NCBI GenBank assembly: GCA_017435565.1
Contig: JAFSEU010000028.1
Location: 1-64,000 of the forward strand
Length of the DNA stretch: 64,000 nucleotides
Reading direction: 5' to 3'
DNA from: Oscillospiraceae bacterium
Lineage (GTDB): Bacteria; Bacillota; Clostridia; Oscillospirales; Ruminococcaceae
A program made the position numbers and the translations under genes. The notes beneath the pieces are model-generated. The model saw only the letters and a list, made by a program, of their open reading frames with translations, did not search any database and had not been told where the DNA came from. Shown here in pieces: positions 62,897 to 64,000 of this stretch. Position 1 is the stretch's first letter. Each line of letters begins with the position of its first letter.

Positions 62897-64000
62897 TCAA
62901 AGAATTTCAAGCAGCCGTTTAGCCGCCTTGTAAACATCCCCGCAGCCCAAGGTTATAACGATATCTCCATCCTGCGCATTTTCGGTAATATATCTGCATA
63001 TCTTTTCAAAGTTCGCCTGTTTTTCACTGTCGGACGGAATGTGCCCGTCATTATCCTCAAACCACACGGCGTTTTCGATTTTGCGTCCTAAATCGTGGGT
63101 ATAGATATCATAGGTATTCTTCTCTCTCGAGCCCATAATATCTGTCAGAACAACTTTATCGGCAATTGAAAGGGCCTTTGCAAAATCATCAAGAAGAATA
63201 TGTGTGCGTGAGAAGGTGAACGGCTGAAAAACAGCCCAAACGTTTTTATAGCCCATTTCCTTTGCGGCAGAAAGTGTTACTTCAATTTCGGCAGGATGGT
63301 GTGCGTAGTCATCGACTACGGTAACGCCGTTCTTTACACCGATAAGCTCAAAGCGGCGCTTTGCTCCTCTGAACTCATCAAGTCCTTTGATGATAAATTC
63401 AACGGAGCATCCGAGATATCTTGCGCTCGCAATCGAAGCAAGTGCATTAAGAATGTTGTGTCTTCCTGCAACATTAAGCGTAATTTCACAAAGAAATTCA
63501 CCCTTTTCGTAAACGTCAAAAAGCGTTTGCATAGCGCTGATTCTGCGTATGTTATCCGCAAAATAATCGTTTGATTTTTCAAAACCGAATGAAATCATAT
63601 CGCGGTTTCTGATTTTTTCAACAACATCCAGCGTGTTTGCGTCATCGCCGTTGAAAATAACCGCCTTTGTCGCCATATCACAGAATTTAACAAACGATTT
63701 TTTGATATTTTCAAGCGTGCCGAAATAATCGAGATGGTCTGCGTCAACATTCAGAACAACTGCAATGTCGGGATAAAGCTTTAAAAACGTATCGACAAAT
63801 TCGCACGCCTCGCAGACCATAATATCGCTTTTGCCCGCTCTGCCGCTTCCGCCGATGCAGGGAATCTTTCCGCCGACTACCGCCGAAATATCCATATCTG
63901 CAGTCATAAAAATCTGCGTAATCATACTGGTTGTCGTAGTTTTTCCGTGTGTGCCGCAAACACATACAGCATTATCATAGCAGCTCGTAACATAGCCCAA
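62897..64000 (-). CDS. murC: UDP-N-acetylmuramate--L-alanine ligase (5' part outside window)
   Basis: The visible 367 residues are the C-terminal part of MurC, which adds L-Ala to UDP-MurNAc in peptidoglycan synthesis. The ATP loop is CGTHGKTTTTSM, followed by NVDADHLDYFG, the NGDD and NVAGRHNILNALA blocks and DDYAHHPAEI. The N-terminal UDP-binding domain of about 90 residues lies beyond the right edge. The last residues (VITLGCGDVYKAAKRLLE) are typical. Confidence 0.96.
   Translation of the reverse strand: MGYVTSCYDNAVCVCGTHGKTTTTSMITQIFMTADMDISAVVGGKIPCIGGSGRAGKSDIMVCEACEFVDTFLKLYPDIAVVLNVDADHLDYFGTLENIKKSFVKFCDMATKAVIFNGDDANTLDVVEKIRNRDMISFGFEKSNDYFADNIRRISAMQTLFDVYEKGEFLCEITLNVAGRHNILNALASIASARYLGCSVEFIIKGLDEFRGAKRRFELIGVKNGVTVVDDYAHHPAEIEVTLSAAKEMGYKNVWAVFQPFTFSRTHILLDDFAKALSIADKVVLTDIMGSREKNTYDIYTHDLGRKIENAVWFEDNDGHIPSDSEKQANFEKICRYITENAQDGDIVITLGCGDVYKAAKRLLEIL

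Overview
The window looks like chromosome of a low-to-mid GC, Gram-positive, fibre-degrading gut clostridium, most like Ruminococcus and relatives in the Oscillospiraceae. Supporting signs are cohesin and dockerin modules, threonine-rich linkers in secreted proteins, TTGACA/TATAAT promoters with AGGAGG-type ribosome sites, a T-box leader before threonyl-tRNA synthetase, RNase Y, a BofA-like protein, and a Tn4451-type mobilisable element. The species cannot be fixed from sequence alone.

Layout. 1-3.4 kb, minus strand: the 5' part of a scaffoldin with three cohesin-like modules that runs off the left edge, then a small cohesin-dockerin adaptor. 3.5-5.6 kb: CapA-like lipoprotein, Dabb protein and a divergent MaoC protein. 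5.7-18.7 kb: one 13-kb minus-strand run of eight genes encoding a very large solute-binding protein, two permease pairs, an NHL/TPR membrane protein, a Yip1 protein and a DUF5696 protein, behind one promoter with a palindrome in its spacer. 18.8-25.3 kb: O-antigen-ligase-like protein, RNase Y, T-box, rdgB and thrS. 25.4-32.2 kb: orphan metal/cobalamin-type binding lipoprotein, serC-serA, a GT2, and an ECF sigma/anti-sigma pair. 32.3-39.0 kb: a two-esterase dockerin enzyme, MazF, a CAP-domain lipoprotein, a LUD protein and ApbE.

39.07-50.15 kb: tRNA-Gln(CUG) followed by a tandem array of about 218-bp units, each carrying a copy of the tRNA 3' tail and a terminator hairpin. A roughly 10.3-kb integrative mobilisable element has split one unit inside the hairpin loop. 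It carries a large serine recombinase, a TnpW-like protein, a MobA/MobL relaxase, a DUF3847 protein, two ABC exporter half-transporters and a GHKL kinase/LytTR regulator pair. A direct-repeat operator suited to the LytTR protein lies immediately upstream of the exporters.

50.3-57.0 kb: an isochorismatase-like hydrolase, an Rrf2 regulator with a metY-cysK fusion remnant and a Cys-ending leader ORF, then a CE3-like esterase, xylB, xylA and two membrane-protein genes. 57.2-64 kb: glycogen phosphorylase, a GH13 amylase, an MFS transporter and the 3' part of murC.

The common theme is plant-polysaccharide use: scaffolding proteins, dockerin-borne deacetylation of pectin-type glycans, glycan capture and import, xylose entry through xylA/xylB, and alpha-glucan turnover. 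The best candidates for undescribed biology are the 13-kb glycan-import operon, the scaffoldin/adaptor locus, the tRNA-tail array hosting the mobile element, and the cysteine locus with its leader ORF.
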